Source: Solitalea canadensis DSM 3403
Lineage (GTDB): Bacteria; Bacteroidota; Bacteroidia; Sphingobacteriales; Sphingobacteriaceae
NCBI RefSeq assembly: GCF_000242635.2
Contig: NC_017770.1
Coordinates: forward strand, 5,034,669-5,098,668
Reading direction: 5' to 3'
Length of the DNA stretch: 64,000 nucleotides
The stretch's first letter is position 1; each line of letters starts with the position of its first letter. Position numbers and translations under genes: made by a program. A model generated the notes under the pieces. The model had not been told where the DNA came from. It saw only the letters and a list, made by a program, of their open reading frames with translations, and ran no database searches. Positions 10,601 through 19,410 of the stretch are shown piece by piece.

Positions 10601-13600
10601 ATTCAGCGGGTGGAGACCTATACTTCAACTTAGGTAGTATTTCTGAAGATATTTTAAAAGATGGATCCAAGAGTGTTGAAAATGCATTGCCGGCAAGTGG
10701 TGATACTTCGCAGATCGCTTATACCAATTGGGGAGCTGTAGGTAAAAATCAACCGGTAACACAGGCATTTGATAATGACCCTAGTGCACGTCAGCGCCAA
10801 GATGTTGGCTTGGATGGATTGAGTTCCACTGATGAGCAGAACTTTTTTCAACCTTATCTGAATCAATTACGAAGCGTACTTCCTGCAGGATCTCCAGCAT
10901 TGCAACAAGCAGAAAGCGATCCTTCTAATGATGATTTTGTTTATTTCAGAGGCCCGCAGTTGGATGCTGCGAATGCGCTAATTTTACAGCGTTATAGTAG
11001 ATTTAACGGTACTGAGAGTAATTCAAAAACGGCTCAACAGGCACAGGCCGCTTTAGGTATTGAGAATGCTGCATCTACCCCGAATCCTGATGGCGAAGAT
11101 ATCAATCGGGATAATAACATGAGTACGGCTGAAGAGTACTTTGAGTATAAAGTTTCCATTCGTCCAAATGATATGGTGGTAGGTCAAAACTTCCTGAATG
11201 ATAAAGTTATCACGAATGTGAAACTGGCAAACGGGCAAGTTCAACCAACTACATGGTATCAGTTTCGTATTCCTGTATCTTCTTTTGATAGAGCTGTTGG
11301 TAGTATCCAGGATTTTAAATCTATCCGTTTTATAAGGATGTATATGACTGGTTTTGCTGATTCGGCTATTATGCGTTTTGCAAAGCTTCAGTTGGTACGG
11401 GGAGAGTGGAAAGAATATAATCCTGAAAATACGGCATTGTTAGCATTGAAAGAACCAGAAGTGCCCCCAGGAAGTGTTGATAACTCCACTTTAAACCTTG
11501 CGGCTATTAACCTCGAAGAAAATGGTAATCGTCAACCAATTCCATATGTATTACCACCAGGAATTGAACAACAACAAGTTCAAGGGGTTTATCGTGAAAA
11601 TGTTCGTTTGAATGAGCAATCATTAGTTGTAAAAGTTCAAAATCTTGCAGATGGATTTGCGCGTGCAACTTATAAAACGCTTAATTATGATTTTCGTTCC
11701 TATAAGCGCTTAAAAATGTTTATCCATGCAGAAGGAACGTTGGCCAATGGGGATGTTCGTGCTATTATTCGTTTGGGTACTGATTATGATCAGAACTATT
11801 ATGAATATGAAATCCCATTGAATATTACACCGCCGGGATCGACCAATGCGAATGTGATATGGCCTTCGGAGAATAATTTGGATGTAGCTTTTGAGGAACT
11901 TCAAAATTTGAAGAAAGAGCGTAATGCTAAGAACTGGCCTATAAATCAGCCTTTCCCTGGGCTTGATCCATCTGATAACACAAGGAAGTCTCGCGTTACA
12001 ATTGTAGGACAACCTGATTTGAGTAAGACTAAGGTAATGATGCTGGGTATCAGAAATCCTTACGCTCCAACCAATCCCAACTTTGATGATGGATTGGCTA
12101 AATCTGCAGAAATCTGGTTTGATGAATTGCGCATTGCAGATTTCAAAGAGGAAGGTGGTGTGGCGATGACGGGTGTGCTGAATGCAAAACTTGCAGATTT
12201 TGCAACGGTGAACTTAGCAGGAAGCATGAGTACTTTTGGATTTGGATCATTAGATAGGAAAGTAAGCCAGGTGAATCGAACGAAGAATTCAACTTATGAT
12301 ATTTCTTCGAATATTGAGTTAGGTAAATTCTTGCCAAAGAAGGCTAATTTCTCCATTCCAATGTATATTTCGTATGCCAGGGATACAAAAAAACCTGAAT
12401 ATAGTCCGATTTCGCCTGATTTGTTGTTAAATGATGTGTTAAATTCCTTAACTCCTACCAAGCGGGATTCATTGGAAAGTATCGTTAATGATGTGACTAC
12501 TCGTAAGAGTATCAATTTTACCAATGTTCGTAAGAATAGAGGTGCGGAAGATAAAGTGCATTTCTACGATATTGAGAACTTCAACTTTACATTTGCACAT
12601 ACTCAATTTAAAAACCGCTCTTATACGGTTGAAAATAATGAAGTGAAGACCTATAAAGCTATCATTGCTTACAACTACCAGAAGGAATCGCGTAATGTGA
12701 AGCCTTTTAATAAGTTGTTTAAAAAAGGCTGGAGTATCTTCAAGGATATTAATATGAATTTGGCTCCTCAAGTGGTGGATGTGCAATTCATGCTTGACAG
12801 GTATTATAATGAGAGCACCTATCGGGCAACAGAAGAAACGTCTTATTTTATCGCTCCAAGTACATTTAATAAATCGTACTACTTAACGGGTATTTATAAC
12901 ATTGGTTGGGACATGAGTTCTGCTTTACGTGTGGATTACAGCGCACGTAGTCTTGCATCAGTTGATGAACCTTCAGGGCCAATAACATCTCATGTACGTG
13001 ATTCAATCCGTAGTAATCTTTTTCAATTTGGTCGACCTGTTGAGTTTAGTCAACGTATTGGTCTGACTTATAATGTGCCGATGAATCGTATTAAACCATT
13101 AAGTTGGACCACTTTCAGTGTGCGATATGCGGTTGATTATAGCTGGCGATCAGAACCATTGTCAACATTGTTGAGTGATACGGCAAGATTTGGTAACTCT
13201 ATTCAAAATGCCAGAACCACCCAATTTACGGGACAGTTGAATTTTGCGCAGTTATTTGGAAAGATCAAATTTTTAAAAGATCCAGATCCAAAAGAATTTG
13301 AGGCAGGAGATATTTATCGGGGCATGCTTACAATGATCAAGAATGTGAGTGGAACCTATTCGGTTGGAGATGGAACCTTTTTGCCAGGATATTTACCAAC
13401 TACTAATATTTTTGGTTCAACTCCTGGATTGGGTTTTATGTTGGGTAGTCAACGCGATATTCGTTATGAGGTGGCTAGTAAAGGCCAGTTAACAACCTAC
13501 TCCAACATGAATAGTTTGTATGTGCAGAATAAGAAAGAAGATTTAAATTATCGTGCAATTATTGAACCTGTGAAAGATTTCAGGATTGAATTATCAGGAA

Positions 13601-14670
13601 CACGAGGTAAAACGATTAATGAGCAATCTAATTTCCGATTTGATACGTTTACTAATCAATTCCAGGAGTTCAGTCCTGTAACCACTGGTATGTTTAGCAT
13701 TAGTACAATTTCTCTGAGTACATCTTTTGAGTCTGAAAACGGAATTGACAATATATCGTCAACATTTACTCAATTTCAGGAAAACCGAAAAATAATTTCA
13801 CAACGGTTGGGTACTGCAAACCCAAATTCCAACCCCGATTCAACAGATAGACAAGGATATGCAGATGGATATGGAAGAAGTCAACAAGATGTGGTGGTAA
13901 ATGCATTTTTATCAGCTTATTTGCGTAAAGACCCTAACTCAATGTCTTTGAAAACATTTGGTAGTTTCCCTTTGCCTAACTGGAGAATTACGTATAACGG
14001 TTTAACTAAAATACCATTCATTGCTGAGGTCTTTTCATCAGTTAATCTTAATCATTCATATCGCTCGGTATATACTATTACTAGTTTTACCTCATTGCTG
14101 GCTTATGAACAACAAAGTGGAGCTGCATACAGTAGAAATGTAACCCGCGATGTAAATAATAACTTAAACTTTTTGCCTGAGTATCAAATGGGCTTTATTA
14201 CTTTGTCTGAGGATTTTCTGCCGCTGATTGGTCTTGATATGAAGTTTAAAAATAATATGACAGCGAATTTTGAGTTCAGAAAGAGTCGGTTGTTAAGCTT
14301 AAGTTTGGCTAACTCACAAATGTCGCAGTTGAAAGATAATCAGGTTGTTTTTGGTTTAGGTTATCGTACCCAGAAGTTTAAGCTTCCATTCAGAATAGGG
14401 AATCTAAACACCACTAATAACGATCTGAACTTTAGACTAGATTTCGCGCTGCGCGGCAATAAAACAATTATTTATCAGTTAGATAATGCAGTGGCTCAAG
14501 TTGCAGGTGGAACAACAACACTTTCGTTACGACCTTCAGTCGATTATATAATCAACCAGCGTTTTAACTTTAGATTATTTGTCGACAGAAATGTGACTAA
14601 GCCTGAGACTTCCAACACCTATAAAACTTCTTACACAAACGTAGGAGTTGGACTTCGACTGACATTATAG
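7624..14670 (+). CDS. sprA: SprA/Sov, type IX secretion system outer-membrane translocon
   Basis: 2348 residues, right for SprA, the giant beta-barrel that forms the outer-membrane conduit of the type IX secretion system and is needed for gliding in motile relatives. It has a signal peptide (hydrophobic core about residues 7-19, predicted cleavage after MVLAQ). Family hallmarks include the N-terminal FGGNFIDIRPQGFAEV region, repeated SprA/motility domains, and a C-terminus ending in aromatic/hydrophobic beta strands (NVGVGLRLTL). The start must be the TTG at 7624: an in-frame TAG is at 7615-7617, and starting at the next Met (residue 22) would remove the signal peptide. No clear C-terminal secretion domain was seen in other proteins of this window. 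Confidence 0.95.
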   Translation: MRPKHLLSTFFILLLIVVAGETSMVLAQTTNPPQKSADTVKLRYPLKEKNDVLNRFDNIMGLKDPANVVRRVEYDPVTNTYEITETIGGRLYRLPQKLTFDEYKKYVLEESKKNYWLQKTGQLNNIVQNRGLVPKLNINSKTFNDLFGGNFIDIRPQGFAEVSLSTRFSKNENPLFNTRQRKQTSLDFDERLQINLIGQIGEKLKINTNFNTQAQFDFENQIKFEYTGKEDEIVRKVEVGNVSLPIAGTLISGSQSLFGLKTQLQFGRLGVTGVFSQQRSEMKEINITSGAQENEFNIQVDNYEANKHFFLAQFFRNQYNLALSRPPIVNSAVVINKIEVWVTNKTNNNADSRDVLAFLDLGENAPYNTAQFIGGGSVQPSAYNVGGNPQSNNLLSTIPAQSRFTKDNTISTYFQSTGSTDNYAKLTYARKLNDREYKFDPVLGYVSLNQPLNNDEVLAVAYRYTYLGREYQVGEFSTDVPQDPNNPVVLYVKLLKNELLKVKLPTWDLMMKNIYSLNAYQVSPDNFRLNVIRLDEKSGVEQPVMPEGARTRGKTYLQLANLDRINTQQNNEPDGIFDFINNVTIDPANGRIIFPVVEPFGTDLKAQFLPSEQDLIDKYVYQPLYDSTRFVAQQFPALNRYYIKGIYRSSVSSEFNLNAINVPQGSVILTAGPTQMIEGVDYTVDYNLGRVKILNEALLNSGMPIKIKLESTELFGIQSRTMMGARLDYNVNDKLNLGGTILNLTERPLTQKVNIGDESISNTIYGFDANYRSESKFLTRLVDKLPFISTKEPSSISFNGEFAHFMPGHAKALNIAGDEGGVSYLDDFETTRAIIDLKNYNNWFISGTPIVLPEGGLNNDLAAGYNRALLAFYTIDPIFYATSNNTTPSNIRGNKEELSNPYVREVTEQEVFPNKQSVTGTPLLLPTFDMAFYPQKRGPYNYTTTGLLPDGTLTNPQSRWGGMFRKLEQNDFQALNVEYIEFWVMDPFLGNPNSAGGDLYFNLGSISEDILKDGSKSVENALPASGDTSQIAYTNWGAVGKNQPVTQAFDNDPSARQRQDVGLDGLSSTDEQNFFQPYLNQLRSVLPAGSPALQQAESDPSNDDFVYFRGPQLDAANALILQRYSRFNGTESNSKTAQQAQAALGIENAASTPNPDGEDINRDNNMSTAEEYFEYKVSIRPNDMVVGQNFLNDKVITNVKLANGQVQPTTWYQFRIPVSSFDRAVGSIQDFKSIRFIRMYMTGFADSAIMRFAKLQLVRGEWKEYNPENTALLALKEPEVPPGSVDNSTLNLAAINLEENGNRQPIPYVLPPGIEQQQVQGVYRENVRLNEQSLVVKVQNLADGFARATYKTLNYDFRSYKRLKMFIHAEGTLANGDVRAIIRLGTDYDQNYYEYEIPLNITPPGSTNANVIWPSENNLDVAFEELQNLKKERNAKNWPINQPFPGLDPSDNTRKSRVTIVGQPDLSKTKVMMLGIRNPYAPTNPNFDDGLAKSAEIWFDELRIADFKEEGGVAMTGVLNAKLADFATVNLAGSMSTFGFGSLDRKVSQVNRTKNSTYDISSNIELGKFLPKKANFSIPMYISYARDTKKPEYSPISPDLLLNDVLNSLTPTKRDSLESIVNDVTTRKSINFTNVRKNRGAEDKVHFYDIENFNFTFAHTQFKNRSYTVENNEVKTYKAIIAYNYQKESRNVKPFNKLFKKGWSIFKDINMNLAPQVVDVQFMLDRYYNESTYRATEETSYFIAPSTFNKSYYLTGIYNIGWDMSSALRVDYSARSLASVDEPSGPITSHVRDSIRSNLFQFGRPVEFSQRIGLTYNVPMNRIKPLSWTTFSVRYAVDYSWRSEPLSTLLSDTARFGNSIQNARTTQFTGQLNFAQLFGKIKFLKDPDPKEFEAGDIYRGMLTMIKNVSGTYSVGDGTFLPGYLPTTNIFGSTPGLGFMLGSQRDIRYEVASKGQLTTYSNMNSLYVQNKKEDLNYRAIIEPVKDFRIELSGTRGKTINEQSNFRFDTFTNQFQEFSPVTTGMFSISTISLSTSFESENGIDNISSTFTQFQENRKIISQRLGTANPNSNPDSTDRQGYADGYGRSQQDVVVNAFLSAYLRKDPNSMSLKTFGSFPLPNWRITYNGLTKIPFIAEVFSSVNLNHSYRSVYTITSFTSLLAYEQQSGAAYSRNVTRDVNNNLNFLPEYQMGFITLSEDFLPLIGLDMKFKNNMTANFEFRKSRLLSLSLANSQMSQLKDNQVVFGLGYRTQKFKLPFRIGNLNTTNNDLNFRLDFALRGNKTIIYQLDNAVAQVAGGTTTLSLRPSVDYIINQRFNFRLFVDRNVTKPETSNTYKTSYTNVGVGLRLTL

Positions 14671-14694
14671 ATTTTCTTATTAAAAAAAGAACTG

Positions 14695-14702
14695 TACTTT
14701 TG
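14695..14702 (+). promoter_or_regulatory. Predicted -7 promoter element of gcvH
   Basis: TACTTTTG matches TAnnTTTG, 26 bases before the gcvH ATG. Confidence 0.55.
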
Positions 14703-14728
14703 GGACACTAAAAAAATAAAAAACACTT

Positions 14729-15109
14729 ATGAATTTTCCAGCTGAATTAAAGTATACCAAAGATCACGAATGGGTGAAAGTTGACGGTAGTGAAGCGATT
14801 ATTGGTATTACTGACTTCGCACAACGCGAGTTAGGAGATATTGTTTATGTAGACATTAACACTGTTGGTCAAAGCGTAAACGAAGGCGACATTTTTGGTA
14901 CTGTTGAAGCAGTTAAAACTGTTTCTGATCTTTTCATGCCTGTTAGCGGAGAAGTTTTAGAAATCAATCCAAAACTTGATTCAAATCCTGAATTAGTAAA
15001 CAGCGATCCTTATGGTGACGGTTGGATGATTCGCATTAAAATTGCTGATGCTGGTCAATTAGCTGCTTTACTTTCGGATGCAGATTATAAACAACAAATA
15101 GGCGAATAA
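14729..15109 (+). CDS. gcvH: Glycine cleavage system H protein
   Basis: 126 residues, standard length. The lipoyl-accepting lysine is Lys63 in [12 protein letters not shown], and the family signature continues with [11 protein letters not shown]. GcvH shuttles the aminomethyl group between the P, T and L proteins, which are not in this window. LipA, which makes its cofactor, is encoded at 45663-46541. A vanZ-like gene starts two bases after the stop codon, so the two are probably translated from one message. Confidence 0.97.
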   Translation: MNFPAELKYTKDHEWVKVDGSEAIIGITDFAQRELGDIVYVDINTVGQSVNEGDIFGTVEAVKTVSDLFMPVSGEVLEINPKLDSNPELVNSDPYGDGWMIRIKIADAGQLAALLSDADYKQQIGE

Positions 15110-15111
15110 AT

Positions 15112-15510
15112 ATGTGGTTCAAACAGATGCGTTTAGCGTTAGTTTGGGTAATTATCATATTTATCTTATGTAATATGAAGCCCTCGGAATTGCCGAGTGC
15201 TTCATATTTTTTTAAAGGCTTTGATAAGGTTGTACATGGTTCATTTTTCTTTGTACTTACTTTTTTATTAAGTCGTGGATTTTATCTTCAAACAAAATTT
15301 CCGCTCTTAAAATTATTACCCGTAACTTTTGCTACATTTATTTGTTTATTTTACGGCGGATTAATTGAGCTTATCCAACTGAAAGTTTTTACTTATCGTT
15401 CAGGTGAATGGGCCGATTTTATTGCAGATGCAATAGGAACGTTTTTAGGTACAATTCCATTTTTTATTTACAAAAGGATAATTGACAAACCCCATGAAAA
15501 GATTGCTTAA
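15112..15510 (+). CDS. VanZ-like family membrane protein
   Basis: 132 residues with three to four hydrophobic helices and the VanZ-like pattern: a DKVVHGSFFFVLTFLLSR segment, then GGLIELIQLKVFTYRSGEW and ADFIADAIGT. Its biochemical role is unknown; VanZ itself gives low-level teicoplanin resistance, but most homologues in Bacteroidota have no such link. The start is two bases after the gcvH stop, suggesting translational coupling. A tiny lipoprotein gene overlaps its 3' end. Confidence 0.85.
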   Translation: MWFKQMRLALVWVIIIFILCNMKPSELPSASYFFKGFDKVVHGSFFFVLTFLLSRGFYLQTKFPLLKLLPVTFATFICLFYGGLIELIQLKVFTYRSGEWADFIADAIGTFLGTIPFFIYKRIIDKPHEKIA

Positions 15511-15610
15511 GCCTTTTTTAGTAATTATACTTTGCGCAGTAACATTAGCGGTGGGGTCTTGCGCCGGAAGCCGCTGTGGTTGCCCAACTGTAAAATATAG
15601 AGTAAGATAA
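15494..15610 (+). CDS. Micro-lipoprotein (38 residues), Cys-rich
   Basis: ATG at 15494, TAA at 15608-15610, overlapping the last 17 bases of the vanZ-like gene. The product has a basic start (MKRLLK), a hydrophobic core, and a lipobox-like VGSC, leaving a mature peptide of only 16 residues: CAGSRCGCPTVKYRVR. This signal-peptide layout in an open frame is unlikely by chance. The mature part shares the spaced Cys followed by Cys-Pro with two other tiny lipoproteins at 47613-47741 and 47829-47984. Function unknown. Confidence 0.6.
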   Translation: MKRLLKPFLVIILCAVTLAVGSCAGSRCGCPTVKYRVR

Positions 15611-15795
15611 TTATATTGTTTTACTCCTAATTCATTCAACGCTTGTCAGGCTTCAACAGACTGATAAGCATTTTTTTTATCCCCCCTCTTAAGTTCTGTT
15701 TTGTAATACTATTACTACAGGGAAAGCCTTACTTGGAATTATTATAAATAAGGAGTACCTTGCGGAGCTATTTAAAATAACAATAGTCGGTACAA

Positions 15796-15840
15796 CGTAA
15801 ATCATAAACTATGAAGTAGCCCTGATTTACGAACTACTTC
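15796..15840 (+). promoter_or_regulatory. Interleaved inverted repeats upstream of feoA
   Basis: CGTAAATCA (15796-15804) is complementary to TGATTTACG (15823-15831), and GAAGTAG (15813-15819) to CTACTTC (15834-15840). The arms alternate, so the two hairpins exclude each other. They end 23 bases before the feoA ATG. This could be an operator or an RNA switch; no known iron-responsive site is recognised. Confidence 0.3.
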
Positions 15841-15863
15841 TCATTATATACTTACTTATCGTT

Positions 15864-16082
15864 ATGAACTTGTCAGAGCTTGCTATCGGAGAAAGTGCTA
15901 CCATTTCAGCGTTTACAGATCAGGAAATGTCTGTTAAACTTATGGAAATGGGTTGTTTACCAGGTGAATCAGTGAAATTAGAGCAGGTAGCTCCTTTAGG
16001 GGATCCCATTGCTATTACAGTTGCCGGTTACAAATTAAGCCTACGTAAGAGTGAAGCAGCAACAGTTTTATTAACCAAGTAA
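15864..16082 (+). CDS. feoA: Ferrous iron transport protein A
   Basis: 72 residues forming one SH3-like FeoA domain, with the hallmark MSVKLMEMGCLPGESVKLEQ and the AGYKLSLRKSEA end. FeoA is a small cytoplasmic partner of the FeoB transporter. feoB follows after 12 bases. The 253-base upstream spacer carries interleaved inverted repeats near the start codon, but no recognisable TAnnTTTG element. Confidence 0.93.
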   Translation: MNLSELAIGESATISAFTDQEMSVKLMEMGCLPGESVKLEQVAPLGDPIAITVAGYKLSLRKSEAATVLLTK

Positions 16083-16094
16083 TGAAGATATAGA

Positions 16095-18209
16095 GTGAGT
16101 GGACAATTAAAAGTTGCCTTAATAGGTAATCCTAATACCGGAAAATCAACCTTATTTAATGATCTTACTGGCCTAAATCAAAAAGTAGGTAATTTTCCTG
16201 GTGTAACTGTTGATAAAAAAACAGGCTTCGCCAAATTAATGAACGGTCAAAATGCTGAAATTATTGACCTTCCCGGAATCTACAGCCTTTATGCCAAATC
16301 GAAAGATGAACAGATCGCTTTTGAAGTTTTATATGACAAAAAAGGAAAACTTCGTCCAGATTTGGTTATCGTAGTTGCTGACGCCTCTAATCTTAAAAGA
16401 AATCTATTATTATATACCCAGGTTGCTGATTTAAATATTCCGGTAATTCTTGTGCTTAACATGATTGATGTTGCAAACAAAAACGGAATAAAAATAGACG
16501 TTGATAAGCTTTCATCCCGATTAGGAATTCGGGTAATTCCAGTAAATGCACGTGAGAATAAGGGTGTTGAAGAATTAAAGTTAGCCATTCATAATGCAAC
16601 AAAAATAGCTACTCAAACGAAAACCATTGAAGTTGAGGAGCTCGCACCTGCTCTTATTGATGAAATTAGCCAGAATTTTAGTGTTAATAGCCCTTACGAG
16701 GCACTGCAGTTAGCTCATCAGCATGAGAATCTTTCGAGTCTCTCGACTACTGAAAGCGATCATATTGAGAGCTTGGAGCAAAAACATTCATTTCATTCAT
16801 CTGACTCTCAAGCGAAAGAAACCGTCGCCCGTTATAATTACATAAACGACTTGTTGTTTGATTGTGTACACCAGGATGAATCGGCTAAAGGAGAGACGAT
16901 TAGCAATAAGATCGATAAAGTATTAACACATCGATTCTTTGGATTATTAATATTTGTATTCATCTTATTCCTTGTTTTTCAATCAATATTCACCTTTGCG
17001 GAATATCCAATGGGATTGATTGAGACCGGATTTTTGTGGATTGAACAATGGTTGTCTGGTGTGTTACCAGCGGGAGTGTTTACCAGTTTGTTGATTGATG
17101 GTGTTGTGGCAGGATTGAGTGGGGTGGTCATCTTTATCCCTCAAATTGTAATTCTGTTTCTTTTTATTGCTATTCTGGAAGACACCGGTTATATGGCACG
17201 CGTTACCTTCATGATGGACAAACTCATGAGAAAGGTTGGCTTAAATGGGAAGTCGGTTGTGCCCTTAATTAGTGGTGTTGCGTGTGCTGTTCCTGCAATT
17301 ATGTCTACGCGTACCATTGAAAACTGGAAAGATAGAATTATTACCATATTGGTAACGCCATTAATGAGTTGTTCTGCACGCCTTCCGGTTTATACATTAT
17401 TGATTGCTCTAGTTGTTCCTGATAATAAACTTTTTGGATTCTTAAGTTTACAAGGTTTAACCTTATTAGGCATGTACCTGATTGGTTTTTTTGCTGCCAT
17501 CAGTGCCGCCTGGGTAATGAAAAAAATTGTCAGGAGTCGCGAGCGTGGGTATTTTATTATGGAACTGCCTATTTATCGTATGCCAAGATGGTCACATATT
17601 GGTATCCAAATGTATGAAAAGGCAAAAACGTTTGTTACTGAAGCAGGTAAAGTGATTATAGCTGTATCTATTATATTATGGGTACTTTCCACCTATGGTC
17701 CTTCTGCAAAGATGCAGGCGATAGATAAAAAATATGAAGCACTTTTAAAAGCCCCAAATGCTGATGCTGCTCATTTAGAGCAAGAGAAAAGCGCTGAAAA
17801 ACTAGAAACATCCTATGCAGGAATATTGGGTAGAACTATTGAGCCTGTTATAAAGCCATTGGGCTATGATTGGAAAATAGGAATTGCTTTAATAACATCT
17901 TTTGCTGCCCGGGAAGTGTTTGTTGGAACAATGGCTACAATCTACAGTGTTGAAGGTGGAGATGGTGATTTAATATCTGTTAGACAAAAGCTTGCTCAGG
18001 CAAAAGAACCCGACACTGGCTTACCTGTATTTACATTTGCTACTGCATTTTCATTGATGATATTTTATGCTTTTGCGATGCAATGTGTAAGTACAATTGC
18101 CATTGTTTATCGGGAAACAAAAAGTATAAAATGGCCGCTTATTCAACTCGGGTACATGACAACGCTTGCCTATGTAGCTAGTTTAATTGTTTACCAAGTT
18201 TTAAAATAG
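16095..18209 (+). CDS. feoB: Ferrous iron transporter B
   Basis: 704 residues. The N-terminal GTPase domain has G1 GNPNTGKST (residues 11-19), G3 DLPG and G4 NMID, followed by a helical spacer and a polytopic membrane domain with the two gating Cys-containing segments (GVACAVPAIMSTRT and TPLMSCSARLPVYTLL). It takes up Fe(II) across the inner membrane. The GTG at 16095 is the start because an in-frame TGA is at 16083-16085 and the P-loop begins 10 residues later. The spacer between the GTPase and membrane domains (about residues 195-255) is His/Ser/Glu-rich. Encoded directly after feoA. Confidence 0.96.
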   Translation: MSGQLKVALIGNPNTGKSTLFNDLTGLNQKVGNFPGVTVDKKTGFAKLMNGQNAEIIDLPGIYSLYAKSKDEQIAFEVLYDKKGKLRPDLVIVVADASNLKRNLLLYTQVADLNIPVILVLNMIDVANKNGIKIDVDKLSSRLGIRVIPVNARENKGVEELKLAIHNATKIATQTKTIEVEELAPALIDEISQNFSVNSPYEALQLAHQHENLSSLSTTESDHIESLEQKHSFHSSDSQAKETVARYNYINDLLFDCVHQDESAKGETISNKIDKVLTHRFFGLLIFVFILFLVFQSIFTFAEYPMGLIETGFLWIEQWLSGVLPAGVFTSLLIDGVVAGLSGVVIFIPQIVILFLFIAILEDTGYMARVTFMMDKLMRKVGLNGKSVVPLISGVACAVPAIMSTRTIENWKDRIITILVTPLMSCSARLPVYTLLIALVVPDNKLFGFLSLQGLTLLGMYLIGFFAAISAAWVMKKIVRSRERGYFIMELPIYRMPRWSHIGIQMYEKAKTFVTEAGKVIIAVSIILWVLSTYGPSAKMQAIDKKYEALLKAPNADAAHLEQEKSAEKLETSYAGILGRTIEPVIKPLGYDWKIGIALITSFAAREVFVGTMATIYSVEGGDGDLISVRQKLAQAKEPDTGLPVFTFATAFSLMIFYAFAMQCVSTIAIVYRETKSIKWPLIQLGYMTTLAYVASLIVYQVLK

Positions 18210-18296
18210 CCGTTCGGTTATTAAACGATTGTGTGTAAAGTTGAGTTGCTGTTTTGATAAAAGGTTCGTTAGTTTGCACAGCACAAATAAACCAAC

Positions 18297-18911
18297 TTGG
18301 ACAAAGTAAGTATTCTTCAAAAATATATACCAGCTCAAGCGGCTATTTTAATAGCTCGTTGGATAGATGAATATAAAACTGAGCTTAAAATAAGTAAAAG
18401 CAGAGCCACTAAACTCGGCGATTACCGACATCCCTATGGAGATAAAGGACATCGGATCTCTGTCAATTACAATCTAAATCAATACTCATTCCTTATTACT
18501 TTAGTGCATGAATTCGCACATTTGCTAAACTGGAACAGGCATAAGAATAAGGTGAAGCCACATGGTACAGAGTGGAAACAAGCATTTCAGGAGATGATGA
18601 AACCTTTTTTTGAGATGAAGATATTTCCTGTGGATGTAGAAATGGCATTGAGAGTTTATATGACTAACCCTGCAGCTTCAAGTTGCAGCGATATGAACTT
18701 GTTGCGTACACTCAAAAACTACGACAAAAAACAAGAAATCTTAGTAACAGTAGAAAGAATCCCCTTTAACGCAGTGTTTGCACTCCCAAATGGTCGTAAG
18801 TTTCAAAAATTAGCCTTGGTAAGAAAGCGTTTCAAGTGTGTTGAACTCAGCACTAAAAGAATGTACTTGTTTAATCCGCTGGCTGAAATTGTTGAGTTAC
18901 AACAAGATTAA
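18297..18911 (+). CDS. SprT-like zinc metalloprotein
   Basis: 204 residues. The N-terminal half carries the SprT-like zinc site: HEFAH with a third His in KPHGTEWKQAF, as in SprT/Spartan-type proteases. The C-terminal 80 residues do not show the four-Cys zinc ribbon of longer SprT proteins. The substrate is unknown. An in-frame TAA at 18288-18290 leaves TTG at 18297 as the only plausible start before the conserved region. The 3' end overlaps by four bases the convergent SRPBCC gene. Confidence 0.85.
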   Translation: MDKVSILQKYIPAQAAILIARWIDEYKTELKISKSRATKLGDYRHPYGDKGHRISVNYNLNQYSFLITLVHEFAHLLNWNRHKNKVKPHGTEWKQAFQEMMKPFFEMKIFPVDVEMALRVYMTNPAASSCSDMNLLRTLKNYDKKQEILVTVERIPFNAVFALPNGRKFQKLALVRKRFKCVELSTKRMYLFNPLAEIVELQQD

Positions 18912-19393
18912 CTTTTTCTGATCCTTAGAATATCTTCCCACTTCCCGTTTTCTGCATATTCTTTGATGATGTTATTTCTTTCGATCAATAGTTCTGTCAT
19001 GTAATTGGTGAGGTATAAATTGTTAAAAATCTTTCCCGCAATTCCATAGGGAGATTCAAAGTTGAAACGATCAGTCATCATAGTCTTTGACTGAACGGAC
19101 CGAAATAAATGCTCATGTCGAAAAGATTTAAATGCACCCAGAATCATTTCATCAACAAAATAAGTAGGGTATTTAAATGCAGTTATTTGGGATGTTAAAG
19201 TTTGCCAGGTATATAAATACCTTGCTCTCCAGGTAACTGATTCGTTAAGTTCAATTAGTCCTTGTGTTTTTCCGGCAACAGCCTTTTCACCTGTATGAGC
19301 TGTTGAAATAATATGAAGATCAATGCTTCTCGATAAGTCAAAGCAAACTTCAATAGCACCATTAATCTCAGTTTCTAATACAATTAGCGGCAT
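18908..19393 (-). CDS. SRPBCC family protein (START-like ligand-binding fold)
   Basis: 161 residues spanning a single SRPBCC/polyketide-cyclase-like domain: it opens with the typical beta strand LIVLETEINGAIEVCFDLSR and has the helix-grip ending LYLTNYMTELLIERNNIIKE. These proteins bind hydrophobic ligands; the ligand here cannot be read from sequence. It lies 17 bases downstream of the NTF2-like gene on the same strand, so they may share a transcript, and its 3' end overlaps the convergent SprT-like gene by four bases. Confidence 0.8.
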   Translation of the reverse strand: MPLIVLETEINGAIEVCFDLSRSIDLHIISTAHTGEKAVAGKTQGLIELNESVTWRARYLYTWQTLTSQITAFKYPTYFVDEMILGAFKSFRHEHLFRSVQSKTMMTDRFNFESPYGIAGKIFNNLYLTNYMTELLIERNNIIKEYAENGKWEDILRIRKS

Positions 19394-19410
19394 TTGAATG
19401 TATTACTTGA

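Noticed and set aside
7586-15610. Complete type IX secretion gene cluster
   Set aside because: Only sprA is found; no porK/L/M/N, sprE or sprT-type T9SS genes are adjacent. The SprT-like zinc protein at 18297 is unrelated to the gliding protein named SprT.
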